A DNA stretch of 40,897 nt, taken from IMG/VR virus record IMGVR_UViG_3300021957_000098, positions 1 to 40,897 of that record; one strand, given 5' to 3'. Of the stretch, positions 7,886 to 17,049 are shown in pieces; the stretch's first letter is position 1; each line of letters begins with the position of its first letter. The notes beneath the pieces are model-generated. The model was not told the origin of the DNA. It did no database searches and saw nothing but the letters and a program-made list of their open reading frames with translations. Both the position numbers and the translations under genes were made by a program. Source of the stretch: a virus.

Positions 7886-9330
7886 CCTTGATAATTTCCT
7901 TCTACTTTCCAATGATTAACTGTCATAAATCTTGGATAACTTGTTGAGTACCAATAACCTGGATACTGGAAAGCGTAGTTTCCAAGGTTGTTGGCAAGTG
8001 TTCCTGTCCAGTTAGCTACCTCTGTCATACTACTATTAGCTGTATGAGTAGGAGGCGCATAAACAAAGTTAGTAGTATGATCATGGCCAGTGCTTGAAAG
8101 ATCAAGACTCCAACTTTGTACTGGTTGACTATCTGTGTTTTTACCATTAAGGTATTTAAAACCGCTTCTACCAGAAGGCAGTAATGCACCACCACCAGAG
8201 GTGTCCGTTATATTAACATACGACATCTTTCTTGGATTTTTAACAGAAATGACATAAGCAGACAAACCGCTGCCATAATAGTAGTAAGGACTATACATAA
8301 TTACCCATTCACCATCCCAAGACATTTGCATCCTTGCACGATACATAAGGCCTTGCTCTGGACCATAAGATGTTGTATTACTTTCTGACCTTTCACTTTC
8401 TGGCTGAGCTGCAGCAGTAGTTACGTTTGATGTTGAGGAACAATCTTCGATATAAAGGCGATTCGAGCTACTGTTTCTAGCATTAAAAATTACATGGTCA
8501 TTATCCCCTAACATCATATTAATATTATAATTCAGACTACTAAAACCCCAATTACTAATATTTCCAGTTGTAATGTAGTTAATAGTAGCAGCATCACAAA
8601 AATCTTTAGTAGTTGGGCAAGTAGCTTCATCCATTAAGTCTAAAGTACTACGGAACATATAAACTCGCCCATTATTCGCGCCGTTGCTACTTGCATAGTA
8701 TACGGCTAAAGTCTTAGTATTTTGATTATAACACGCCGTTCCATAATTACTACTGCTTGAAGTTGGCAAGCTTTGTGGGGTAAAATAAGTACTATTTAAA
8801 TCTACAGAACTTTTAAGCCCGTAATTACTATTAAAGTTAGTTTCAGTAAACACTCCATTAGCTATATTGAATTGTCTACGCGGACGTCTTCCTTTTTTAG
8901 AAATAACATTAATTCTACGATAAACTTTTTCATAATAGTCACTGGTATGAAAAGAATGCATACCTAAACGACCTTCAGAAGAACAACTGCCAAACAAAGC
9001 GTAAGGGTAGTGATCGTTTTGATATAAGCTTTGGGTAAAGTATTGATAATTAGTATAGCCTTGAGAACTGAACTGGTTGGATAAATTACCGTGATCAGAG
9101 TTGTACCCAAACATCTGTATGTGAGACTGACCATGAGCATAGCTTGCAGTGCTGTTAGTGATTGCAGCCCAAGGAGAACCTACAAGTTCTCCACTGTGAA
9201 CTTTGTGTAGTCGAACATCCCAATTTTGATTAAAATCGCCGCCATAAATAGCGACAACAGGTAGACCTTCTTGCAAAGGATCGGCTCCTCCTGAGCTACC
9301 ACCACCGAAAAGTGTTGAAAGTGATGTCAT
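7882..9330 (-). CDS. Virion/tail-associated protein, large Ser/Tyr/Asn-rich
   Basis: The roughly 482-residue protein starts MTSLSTLFGGGSSGGADP. The body is rich in Ser, Tyr, Asn and Gly with many short beta-type blocks (e.g. VVAIYGGDFNQNWDVRLHKV), like a receptor-binding or propeller-type tail protein. The ATG at 9330 has ribosome site GGGGAG and overlaps the preceding stop by a few bases; an ATG 14 codons upstream lies inside the fibre gene and is less likely. It sits directly after the fibre gene, which supports a distal tail or adhesin role. Family not recognised. Confidence 0.65.
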   Translation of the reverse strand: MTSLSTLFGGGSSGGADPLQEGLPVVAIYGGDFNQNWDVRLHKVHSGELVGSPWAAITNSTASYAHGQSHIQMFGYNSDHGNLSNQFSSQGYTNYQYFTQSLYQNDHYPYALFGSCSSEGRLGMHSFHTSDYYEKVYRRINVISKKGRRPRRQFNIANGVFTETNFNSNYGLKSSVDLNSTYFTPQSLPTSSSSNYGTACYNQNTKTLAVYYASSNGANNGRVYMFRSTLDLMDEATCPTTKDFCDAATINYITTGNISNWGFSSLNYNINMMLGDNDHVIFNARNSSSNRLYIEDCSSTSNVTTAAAQPESERSESNTTSYGPEQGLMYRARMQMSWDGEWVIMYSPYYYYGSGLSAYVISVKNPRKMSYVNITDTSGGGALLPSGRSGFKYLNGKNTDSQPVQSWSLDLSSTGHDHTTNFVYAPPTHTANSSMTEVANWTGTLANNLGNYAFQYPGYWYSTSYPRFMTVNHWKVEGNYQG

Positions 9331-9331
9331 A

Positions 9332-12300
9332 TTATAATACTCCCCAACCATAAGTTGAATTGATATATACAAGTTCTACTCCAGCATTATTTACGTCTAT
9401 AGTAAGATCGTTTGCTGAACCTGCAATATTGTTACTGTTTCGTGCAACGGTAATGTTTGCTGTGCTTGCTGCCCCTGAAACATCTATGATTTTAATTGTA
9501 TCGCCTGCTGTTGCACTGGCAGGGAGAGTGACTGTATGAGCACCATCTACAGCAAATACTTGTCCTAAAGTTAAAGTTGTATTCCCACTAACAATCGTAA
9601 CAGTTTGATTTTGAGCACCTGCAACTATTTCAGTATCTACATAAGTCTTAGTAGTTGCATCATTAGCATCAGTTGGCGCACTAAGACCTGTAACTTTATT
9701 AGAACCCATAGCAAGATCACCAGACATGGAGTCACCTGCTTTGGTTACTTTAGTATCTGCATAGGTTTTATTAGTCGCGTCATTAGCATCAGTTGGAGCA
9801 GCAAGGCCAGTGATTTTATTAGCGCCCATTGCAAGAACGCCAGACATAGTATCGCCTGATTTAGCCACTTTAGTATCTGCATAAATTTTAACCGCATTTT
9901 CGGTTGGTACTGCTGTATTAGAACTTCCTGATAAACTTGCATCAGAAGAAAACTCATTAATCTGTTCACCAAGTTGAGCACCAATAGATCCAAGCCTAAG
10001 TGAAGTTAGACCTGCTAGATCAAAAGCACTAGCGTTAAGTGTTGCTTTACCTGTAGCCTGTTCAATTCTAAAATATTCACCTACACGGAAGTTACCATCT
10101 TGGTCTGTTGAAATATAGTAAACCCTAGCAGGGAAATTTTCTTGAACTTCATTACCTTGCGCAGCAGCTTGAGTTGGAGTTCCAGGATAGTTAGTTGTAG
10201 TAAAACCACCTGTACCAATGCTTAAGAAATCATGGCCTGTTAGCCTGATTTGTGAAAAGCCTTTACGTATTGTAATAGCTACATTATCAGCAGAACCTGT
10301 TGTTTTCTCTTGCGCCAGAACCAATGTCATTTCACTAGTTGCATCCGCATAAGTACCAGAAACACTTTGAATAACATAAGCAATAGTGTCACCTGCAAAC
10401 TGGATACTACGTCCAGGTTCAGGTGTGGAAGCAAATCCATCTGCTACAATAACAAAGCCTCTTTGATCTTGAATGGCATTACTATCAACATCAGCAGTTC
10501 CACTAGAGGTGCCGCCTGTAACCTGTTCATTAACTTGAAATGTTCCAGTTACATCTTTTACATAGACATAACCTGCAGATTGTTGAACGTTAGTAACTAC
10601 AGCAGTTGCACTAGAAGTGCCACCTGTTATTGTTTCTCCTACTTGAAAAGAAGCAACTTGAAAATTATCAACGTGAAGTCTTGAGCCCTTTACTGCACCT
10701 GTTAATGCTGTTTCATTTTGATCAAAGCCTACTGAGACTGCGCCCCAAGTACCATAAGAGTTATTACCGTTAAGCGCACGTATCTGAGCACCATGATCAG
10801 CTGCATAGCCAAAATAACAGTAATAAGTAAAACAAGAAACAACTTCTGCCTTAGCGCCGTTAGCAATCCAAAAACCAACACCATTATCCGCAATAACAGT
10901 ATAAGCATGAAATAACATACTTTTATTACCACTTGAATGAGCACTGCCATTTACATAAGCACCAATACAACCACTACCAATAGCAGAACACTCCATCACG
11001 TAAGGTGATTTACTTGTTACTGGGCTATTAGGGTTAAGAGCAACACAAATACCTTTTGCTGTAGACGATGCGATATTGTCTTGATTCGGTGATGCAGCTG
11101 CTGTCCAACCAGTCATTCCGTTAAAACTCATACCTTTAAGTATAGAACCATTGCTTAGTTGAAACATTTGAGATTGGTTATTTGGTGTAGTACCATCATC
11201 TGATATACCTGCACCGAAGCCATTATCAGCTGTAGTTTCAGGTTGAACAATAACACTACGTTGAGAATCACCAATAACTGCTTGAGTATCTTTTACAATA
11301 ATTGGTAACTGTTCTTCATAAGTACCATTTTTAACATAAATTACTGAGTTTGTTGGAGCCGTAGCACAAGCATATTTAATAGAAGCAAAGGGTGTAGCCA
11401 TTGCTTTACCTGACTCTACAGTATCCGTACCATGAGGGGCAACGTAGTATACGTTATTTGAATTAGTAGCACCAATCCACGCATAGTTAATACCGTCTGC
11501 TGCAACTGTTAAAGAGCTACCTGTATCTGATGCAGTAACCGCTGGCAACACATCTGTTGCACCTCTTGCAAAGAATTCCCATTTAGCTGCTGCTAAATCT
11601 GTTGCAAAAGTTCCTGCTTGGTGATCTACTAAACAAATATAGCTTGAAATACCATCTTTAATAATATCATCTACTTTGTAATAAGATCCTGTTGCCCAAC
11701 CACCTTTGTAATCTACGCCAGAACTAAATTTTTGCCACTTATTAGAAGCCAAATCTGCAGCAAAAGAACCTGAAGCGTGAGGTTCTAGAGCAATAAAAGT
11801 ATTACCACCATAAGAAACAACATCATCAGTATCATAGTCAGTAGTGGTTGCCCATGTTGCTCTGTTGTTAATGCCACCGTTTAAGCGAATCCAATCAGAG
11901 GTTTGAGTAGAAGGGTTTTGAGCATTATTATCTCTAAGTGCTTTATATAAAGAACCACCATAAGTTACAACCTGATTAATTAGATAAGCGGTTGAGCTTG
12001 ACCAATTCCCTTGATGGCTGAATCCTTCAATTACAAGTTCCCAATCGGAAGTACTTGAGGGCGGTAAAGTTGCTGATACGTCATTTTTAGCACGATAAGC
12101 ATTGGCTCCGTAAAGGACAATATCATTTAGATAGTATTGAGTAGCATTATCATAAGCACCTTGAAACTTAGTACCTGCGACATATGTTTCCCAATTAGCT
12201 GTATCAGTTGGCAAGTTGCCTGTTGTATTAGCAATTGCACGATAAAGGTTTGGACCGTAAGCTACAAGATCTCCTGGAACATACGCGGTTGAATTGTTAT

Positions 12301-12799
12301 AGACCCCTTCAGGAGAAATACCTTCAACAAATTGATCCCAATAAGTTGTTACTGTTGGTAAATTTCCTGTTGTGTCTTGTTTAGCCATATAAACAGAGCC
12401 ACCATAAGTAACCATGTCGTTCTTTTGATAAGCGGCTGTATTACTGTAAACACCTTCATATTGAATACCGTCTACAAATTGTGACCAGTAAGTAGTATTA
12501 GGAGGTGTTTGTCCTGTGCTACCTAAAACAGACACATAAACTTTACCACCGTGGCTTACAGCATCTCCAACTTGATAAGTAGTAGTTGTATCAAATACAC
12601 CTTCAAACTTAAAGCCTTCTACCATTAAAGCCCAATAAGCTGTATCTGTTGGTACATTACCGCTTGTTTTTAATGTGTGAGTATATACATAAACGTTACC
12701 GCCATACTTGACGATATCATTTCTTTCATACGTTGTTCCGTTTGCCCACTCACCTGCAAAATGGAAACGTAGTTTTCCTAAATCAATTAATTGTGCCAT
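9332..12799 (-). CDS. Tail fibre with tandem carbohydrate-binding-like repeats and beta-helix
   Basis: The 1155-residue protein opens with about eight repeats of roughly 47 residues of the type W..GT.Y...DiV.Y.G..Y......G..P.....W, resembling CBM5/12-type carbohydrate-binding modules (about residues 10-415). Next comes a beta-helix/pectate-lyase-like part starting YYVAPHGTDT with VIYVKNGTYEEQLPI. The C-terminal part has two copies of GD.MSG.LAMG.NK.TGL..PTDANDA..K.Y.DT, a common phage fibre repeat. It likely binds or cuts surface glycans. It starts a run of fibre-region genes leading to the bilin cassette. Confidence 0.85.
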   Translation of the reverse strand: MAQLIDLGKLRFHFAGEWANGTTYERNDIVKYGGNVYVYTHTLKTSGNVPTDTAYWALMVEGFKFEGVFDTTTTYQVGDAVSHGGKVYVSVLGSTGQTPPNTTYWSQFVDGIQYEGVYSNTAAYQKNDMVTYGGSVYMAKQDTTGNLPTVTTYWDQFVEGISPEGVYNNSTAYVPGDLVAYGPNLYRAIANTTGNLPTDTANWETYVAGTKFQGAYDNATQYYLNDIVLYGANAYRAKNDVSATLPPSSTSDWELVIEGFSHQGNWSSSTAYLINQVVTYGGSLYKALRDNNAQNPSTQTSDWIRLNGGINNRATWATTTDYDTDDVVSYGGNTFIALEPHASGSFAADLASNKWQKFSSGVDYKGGWATGSYYKVDDIIKDGISSYICLVDHQAGTFATDLAAAKWEFFARGATDVLPAVTASDTGSSLTVAADGINYAWIGATNSNNVYYVAPHGTDTVESGKAMATPFASIKYACATAPTNSVIYVKNGTYEEQLPIIVKDTQAVIGDSQRSVIVQPETTADNGFGAGISDDGTTPNNQSQMFQLSNGSILKGMSFNGMTGWTAAASPNQDNIASSTAKGICVALNPNSPVTSKSPYVMECSAIGSGCIGAYVNGSAHSSGNKSMLFHAYTVIADNGVGFWIANGAKAEVVSCFTYYCYFGYAADHGAQIRALNGNNSYGTWGAVSVGFDQNETALTGAVKGSRLHVDNFQVASFQVGETITGGTSSATAVVTNVQQSAGYVYVKDVTGTFQVNEQVTGGTSSGTADVDSNAIQDQRGFVIVADGFASTPEPGRSIQFAGDTIAYVIQSVSGTYADATSEMTLVLAQEKTTGSADNVAITIRKGFSQIRLTGHDFLSIGTGGFTTTNYPGTPTQAAAQGNEVQENFPARVYYISTDQDGNFRVGEYFRIEQATGKATLNASAFDLAGLTSLRLGSIGAQLGEQINEFSSDASLSGSSNTAVPTENAVKIYADTKVAKSGDTMSGVLAMGANKITGLAAPTDANDATNKTYADTKVTKAGDSMSGDLAMGSNKVTGLSAPTDANDATTKTYVDTEIVAGAQNQTVTIVSGNTTLTLGQVFAVDGAHTVTLPASATAGDTIKIIDVSGAASTANITVARNSNNIAGSANDLTIDVNNAGVELVYINSTYGWGVL

Positions 12800-12812
12800 A
12801 TTTCCACTTTCT

Positions 12813-13061
12813 TTAAAGCATTTTCATTATTAAATGACCATTACTATTATCAAACTCAAAATCAATATTATCTGAACTCCAGAACCAATGCTTATAAGCT
12901 TCAGGGTCTAAGATTTCAGTATCTTGATCTGGAATTTTAACAACTGTTGTTCCATCATTTATAATATCTATTGTGCAGTCTCCTTGATCATTCAAATGAA
13001 AACCATAAAAAGTTTTATCTGAAAGAGCAGAGCCTTCATAAAATCCACCTACTTTAGCCAT
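12813..13061 (-). CDS. Small structural-region protein, unknown
   Basis: The 82-residue acidic protein (MAKVGGFYEGSALSDKTFYGF) has alternating hydrophobic/polar strands and no recognised motif. It lies between two virion-region genes and overlaps its upstream neighbour by one base, so it is probably a minor virion or fibre-attachment protein. Confidence 0.6.
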   Translation of the reverse strand: MAKVGGFYEGSALSDKTFYGFHLNDQGDCTIDIINDGTTVVKIPDQDTEILDPEAYKHWFWSSDNIDFEFDNSNGHLIMKML

Positions 13062-13396
13062 TATGTTACCTCGCTAAGAATTGATAATATCACATCCACC
13101 CCTGTTGTTTGAGCTTGAGAAATAACAGCAGCAACAGTAATTGTGTCATTGTTGTCTAACACCAACTTATTACCTTTCATTATTTCAATATGCTCACCAG
13201 CGTCTATTCGAAGGTCTTTTGCAATATAATAATCAACTCCGCTCTTAGTGATATAAATGTGAAAGGCAATTGTTGCACCTGTTAAATTGGCAATATTAGC
13301 ACCAATTAAAATGGATTTACTATTTGCAGGTGTCGTATAAAGAAGTTGCGGAGTATGAGCTACGTTTTTGCTTACTCTATTAATAAAACTTGACAT
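13061..13396 (-). CDS. Small beta-rich virion-region protein
   Basis: The 111-residue protein (MSSFINRVSKNVAHTPQLLYTTPANSKS) shows a predicted beta-sandwich pattern with phrases such as ATIAFHIYITKSGVDYYI and IDAGEHIEI, seen in small phage capsid- or tail-decorating proteins. Context in the tail fibre operon supports a virion role. No exact family recognised. Confidence 0.6.
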   Translation of the reverse strand: MSSFINRVSKNVAHTPQLLYTTPANSKSILIGANIANLTGATIAFHIYITKSGVDYYIAKDLRIDAGEHIEIMKGNKLVLDNNDTITVAAVISQAQTTGVDVILSILSEVT

Positions 13397-13400
13397 GGCA

Positions 13401-13577
13401 CTATCCTAACGCTATTGCTAGAATAAGAGCTTCAGCTTGTGCTGTAGGTACTACACTGTTTTCTACAGCTGTCAATTCTGTGTTTAAATTAATAAAGTTA
13501 TCATCAAGCTCTTTATTAGTAAGAGGAGTTCCCTTGGGGCTACTACCTTCTTGTCTTAATGTAAGACTAGCTGTCAT
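13401..13577 (-). CDS. Small fibre-module protein
   Basis: A 58-residue protein, MTASLTLRQEGSSPKGTPLT..., with a strong ribosome site (AGGAGG) ahead of the ATG. The phrase KGTPLTNKELDDNFINLN matches the short KGSPLT..E.D.NF.NLN module often found at the N-terminus of marine phage tail fibres. Here it is a separate gene just upstream of the fibre cluster, perhaps a split-off attachment module. Confidence 0.75.
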   Translation of the reverse strand: MTASLTLRQEGSSPKGTPLTNKELDDNFINLNTELTAVENSVVPTAQAEALILAIALG

Positions 13578-13589
13578 AATAACCTCCTA

Positions 13590-14045
13590 TTATGGTTCAA
13601 TAGTAATTTTCCAAGTAACTGTCAAAGTATCATACTGACCTTTGTTAATCACAGGAAATACTGTACGGCAAAGCATAGTACCTGCAGTTGCATCGTTAAA
13701 TGTACCTGCTTCGGTTACTGCGCCTGTCCCTGTTCCAGGAAGGAAGGTAGCAACATATTGAATTGCGTCATCTGCCACTGTTGTAGTAACAATTGTTGTT
13801 GATGTAAGAGCTACGCGAGCTAGCTCACTACCTAATGCTGTGTCTGCACCTGCAGCAGCAGTGGTTCCTGCCCCAATTGCCATGTGCGTCATTACAGCAT
13901 CGGTTGTGTCTTTCATACGGCTTGCAATGTAAGCTAAGCCTGTATCAACGACTAAGTTTTTAATTTCTATTACCTGATCTTTTTTATCAGGAGACGAAAG
14001 GACAAATTTAACATTGCCTTTCATCGCTAGTTTATCATTAATCAT
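13590..14045 (-). CDS. Virion/tail protein, beta-rich
   Basis: The 151-residue protein (MINDKLAMKGNVKFVLSSPDKKDQVIEIKN) has the form seen in small phage tail or fibre-associated proteins: a LVVDTGLAYIASRM helix, AIGAGTTAAAGADTALGSEL and a C-terminal TLTVTWKITIEP strand. It sits between structural-region genes. Function is inferred from context and pattern. Confidence 0.6.
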   Translation of the reverse strand: MINDKLAMKGNVKFVLSSPDKKDQVIEIKNLVVDTGLAYIASRMKDTTDAVMTHMAIGAGTTAAAGADTALGSELARVALTSTTIVTTTVADDAIQYVATFLPGTGTGAVTEAGTFNDATAGTMLCRTVFPVINKGQYDTLTVTWKITIEP

Positions 14046-14057
14046 ATTAAGGATCCT

Positions 14058-15062
14058 TTAAAAATATGAATTTGTACCAGTGTAATCTTCCAACATATAT
14101 TCTTGTGAAGTGTAATTATGTAAATTTAATCTGCCACTTTCTGCAGCAGTAGCAGTATCCACAAAATCTCTAAAGAATGTGATCACGGTTGAAAGAATAT
14201 CATTTGTAGTTGCAGTGTCTTGTTTTCCTAAGTCGGTATTAAATACTGCAAAGTCGATTGTTAAAGATGTATCTTCTCTTGGTCTTGACATGTGTGCTGC
14301 AAATATATCTAATATAGAAGCAAAATCTTTTGTTGTACCGTCTTCAGCTTCAAAGTCTTCTACCGTTTTAACGGTATCAACTATTGATTTAAATATATTT
14401 CTGTAACTAAAATCAGTTACGCCACTAGTGTCAAAATTAACGTCTCTAATGTGTGCTGTCTGATCATCATCAGGATCTGCACTGCCATAGAAGTCATCTG
14501 TTACGCCTATAGTATCAAATATAGACTTAAATAAAACTTTCTCTACTAATTCAGGAGTTGCAACTTCGTCAAACTTATCTGGCTCTATTAATTTTTCATC
14601 TATTTCTGTAGTAGTAGAAGTATCTAAAGCAATCTTTCCAATAGTTTGTTTTACAAATTCTGTAAGATCAACTTCATCAAAAAAGTTTTTGCCTGTTACT
14701 ATTTCTACTTTTTCAGGAGTTTGTAATATTTCAAACTTCCCAAGATTACTAATATTTTGTACTAAGTCTTTAGCACTAGAAATATCAAAACTAGCTTTAT
14801 CTACTAAAGATATTTTAAAATCAGGTACAGTATAAGTGTCTGGCTGAAATATAAACTTTGTTCTATCTGGCTGTCTACTCTCACCTAAACCTGATAAATC
14901 TACTTCTAAAATAATATTGTCTGTTTTAGAAGCTATATCTTGTTCAGATCTATCTACTGTAACTGTAGGAGTAGTAACATTAGTTGTAATCTCCTGTTTT
15001 ACAGGTTTATTTCCTAAAACATCTTGTGATGTAATTGTGAAAGTAGTTTTTTTGTCAGCCAT
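14058..15062 (-). CDS. Structural-region protein with internal repeats, unknown
   Basis: The 334-residue acidic, Asp/Thr-rich protein has several loosely repeated units containing F.D.....D.F (for example FFDEVDLTEFVKQTIGK, FKSIFDTIGVTDDFYG and FKSIVDTVKTVEDFEAE). No known domain recognised. A promoter-like sequence lies immediately upstream. The gene belongs to the virion block between terminase and tail fibre and may be a fibrous or tail-needle-like protein. Confidence 0.6.
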   Translation of the reverse strand: MADKKTTFTITSQDVLGNKPVKQEITTNVTTPTVTVDRSEQDIASKTDNIILEVDLSGLGESRQPDRTKFIFQPDTYTVPDFKISLVDKASFDISSAKDLVQNISNLGKFEILQTPEKVEIVTGKNFFDEVDLTEFVKQTIGKIALDTSTTTEIDEKLIEPDKFDEVATPELVEKVLFKSIFDTIGVTDDFYGSADPDDDQTAHIRDVNFDTSGVTDFSYRNIFKSIVDTVKTVEDFEAEDGTTKDFASILDIFAAHMSRPREDTSLTIDFAVFNTDLGKQDTATTNDILSTVITFFRDFVDTATAAESGRLNLHNYTSQEYMLEDYTGTNSYF

Positions 15063-15073
15063 AATAGCGTTCC

Positions 15074-15090
15074 TTCTTAAGCGTCAGGTA
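15074..15090 (-). promoter_or_regulatory. Weaker copy of the phage promoter motif
   Basis: The minus strand reads TACCTGACGCTTAAGAA, two mismatches over 17 to the consensus. It overlaps the stop codon of the upstream gene (GAC GCT TAA) and lies 12 bases from the next ATG. It may be a degenerate promoter or a chance product of the stop codon and ribosome-binding GAAGGAA. Confidence 0.35.
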
Positions 15091-15703
15091 CTATATCTGT
15101 TGGACTAAATAAAAATTCAACCATACCTCTAATTGGTTTCCATGTTCTACTATAAATAGAATCTGTTGGTTCTGTTACTCTTAATTCAAAGAATCCATAG
15201 ATAGGAGATTTTACTGTTGGTTGTACAGCATAGTTGCTTGCAAGAGTATCTGGGAATTGAACATAAATTTTATTTAATAATGTTACTACCCAAAGAGGAT
15301 CTTGATCAGGAGTTGTTGAGTTAACTCTACCTGCGCCTTCTGTTAATCTATAATACACTGAATTGTATAATACTATTTCTTCTCTATTGTAAGCTTGAAC
15401 ATCTTGCCATGTTCCTCTATAAGTAGGAACCCTTACTACTAATGTGTTTTGTACACCGCTGGGTTCAATAGAGGTTGGCCTGTCGTAGTCTTGACCTACA
15501 ATTTTACCTGTATGACTTGTGTTATTAGCAGCTTCTACTACTACTGCTTCAAAGTCATAGCCTGTATTAGCGGTAGCATCGTCTACAAAATTTAAAGTAA
15601 CAGGAAATTCAAGCTGTTCTCCTCTAACTAAAGAAAATAGCACACTCCCTGAGTCACTAATTAAATCATTAGTATCAGGCTTTAGAATACGACTTCTTGC
15701 CAT
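15077..15703 (-). CDS. Virion-region protein with a fibre-like Trp/Tyr module
   Basis: The 208-residue protein has a beta-rich first half and a central stretch GTWQDVQAYNREEIVLYNSVYYRLTEG resembling one unit of the tail fibre carbohydrate-binding-like repeat (W...Y...diV.y...Y). This suggests a neck, baseplate or fibre-anchoring protein sharing modules with the fibre. Ends VPDA at the weak promoter motif. Family not recognised. Confidence 0.6.
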   Translation of the reverse strand: MARSRILKPDTNDLISDSGSVLFSLVRGEQLEFPVTLNFVDDATANTGYDFEAVVVEAANNTSHTGKIVGQDYDRPTSIEPSGVQNTLVVRVPTYRGTWQDVQAYNREEIVLYNSVYYRLTEGAGRVNSTTPDQDPLWVVTLLNKIYVQFPDTLASNYAVQPTVKSPIYGFFELRVTEPTDSIYSRTWKPIRGMVEFLFSPTDIVPDA

Positions 15704-15721
15704 TGGCTATTCCTTTCACTT

Positions 15722-16426
15722 TTAACTAGGCTTTTTCTTAATTGATTTGTTATACTTATAGCCTGCTACTGACACTACCGCAGCCTTCGCCCCTATAAGA
15801 CCATAAAAAGCATTATTAAAAGATCTACCTACTGCTTCTGCATTAGCCTTAGATACACTATAATCTGAAGCACTTATTTTTGTGCCAGATAGCTTAGCAT
15901 ACTTAGAGGCCTCTGCCTTCAATGCTGCCGTGGTTGCGTTTGTTTTAGCAATCTTCTTTGCAAAACTAGCCTGTTTTGTGCTTATTTTTTCAAGACTTTT
16001 ATTAAGTCTCATTTGTTTTACAAGGCTTCGTTGTAAGCGAGAGTCATATCTTACAAAAGCCGCATCCGCTTTCTTAAAGTTACGTTCTGCATTCTTCATA
16101 CCCATACCAGTTAACTTGCTAACAATGCTTGGGTTTTTAAATTTATTTTCTGCAATTGATCTTTTTAATTTAAATTTAGCAGCAGAGGCACTTCTAACTT
16201 TAACTAAATTGTTTACTGATTTAATGCTAGATTTTAATTTTTTAGACCTAACAGCCGCCTTTGATGCGAACCTTACACTTTTACGTGTTAAATTTAATGA
16301 TTTAAAGGAAGAGCGTCTAGCTCTTTTTAAGGCACTGGCTTTAATGGCCTTTGCCAAAGCTCGTTTCTGAGCCGCAGAAAGTCTCTTGCGGCCCAGTTTA
16401 AATATAATTTTTGCGGCTAATGCCAT
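15722..16426 (-). CDS. Very basic Lys/Ala/Ser-rich protein (histone H1-like composition)
   Basis: The 234-residue protein is dominated by Lys, Arg, Ala and Ser (e.g. LGRKRLSAAQKRALAKAIKA), with a C-terminal hydrophobic stretch (AFYGLIGAKAAVVSVAGY) and a KKKPS end. The composition suggests nucleic acid binding, perhaps DNA condensation in the head, or an internal virion protein. It follows a second basic protein by six bases. No domain family recognised; function is inferred from composition and location after TerL. Confidence 0.65.
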   Translation of the reverse strand: MALAAKIIFKLGRKRLSAAQKRALAKAIKASALKRARRSSFKSLNLTRKSVRFASKAAVRSKKLKSSIKSVNNLVKVRSASAAKFKLKRSIAENKFKNPSIVSKLTGMGMKNAERNFKKADAAFVRYDSRLQRSLVKQMRLNKSLEKISTKQASFAKKIAKTNATTAALKAEASKYAKLSGTKISASDYSVSKANAEAVGRSFNNAFYGLIGAKAAVVSVAGYKYNKSIKKKPS

Positions 16427-16432
16427 TTGCTA

Positions 16433-17026
16433 TTACCGACCCCCGCGCCTAACTGGGTTTTTACGACCTAATAGTTTATTCAATCTCCTACGTGCTGCGT
16501 TACGAGCTTGATATACTGATGTTTTAGCCTGATTCTTAGCTTTTACTGCTTTTGGAGTAGCTTTTTGAACTGCTTTATTTGCAGCTATTTGAGCTTTAAC
16601 GCCGATACCTCTGCTAATCGCTTTAACATTAGAAGCAACTCTCTTTACGCTAGACCCTTTAGCAGTTGAAACTGCACGTTTTGCTTTTGTTTGAGCGCTT
16701 TTTGCTGTTGCTTTAACGCTTTTTGCTGCGTTACTTACGTTTTTATTTACAGTGTTACTTGCTTTACGGACAGTATTTTTAGCCAAAGAAATTTTACTTT
16801 TTGCGCGTCCAACAGCTGAACCACCACTGGGTCCGCGCCCTGAAGCAGAAGCTACAGCTTTTCCTTTACGAGCAGCTGCAGAAGCTTTTACAGCTTTCAT
16901 CAAAGCTGCCTTACGAGCAGCTGTAAACTTGTAAAGACCAGTACGCTTAAGCTTATTCATCATTTTACGTTTTTGAAAAGCTCGACCTTGTTTAGTTTTC
17001 ATACGGGTGATTAATTTTTTTACCAT
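16433..17026 (-). CDS. Very basic Ala/Lys-rich protein (histone H1/protamine-like composition)
   Basis: The 197-residue protein has runs such as KAVKASAAARKGKAVASAS, repeated SAK/KATAKSA units and an Arg-rich C-terminus (RNAARRRLNKLLG). It resembles the tails of histone H1 and bacterial AlgP-like proteins in composition only. It sits between terminase and virion genes. It probably binds DNA; whether it is packaged or acts on host DNA is unknown. Confidence 0.65.
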   Translation of the reverse strand: MVKKLITRMKTKQGRAFQKRKMMNKLKRTGLYKFTAARKAALMKAVKASAAARKGKAVASASGRGPSGGSAVGRAKSKISLAKNTVRKASNTVNKNVSNAAKSVKATAKSAQTKAKRAVSTAKGSSVKRVASNVKAISRGIGVKAQIAANKAVQKATPKAVKAKNQAKTSVYQARNAARRRLNKLLGRKNPVRRGGR

Positions 17027-17049
17027 TTTTATTTCCTTTATATCTGATT

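Noticed and set aside
9605-10684. Plus-strand open frames opposite the tail fibre gene and elsewhere
   Set aside because: They mirror the strongly coding minus strand, lack ribosome sites and have low-complexity or odd composition.
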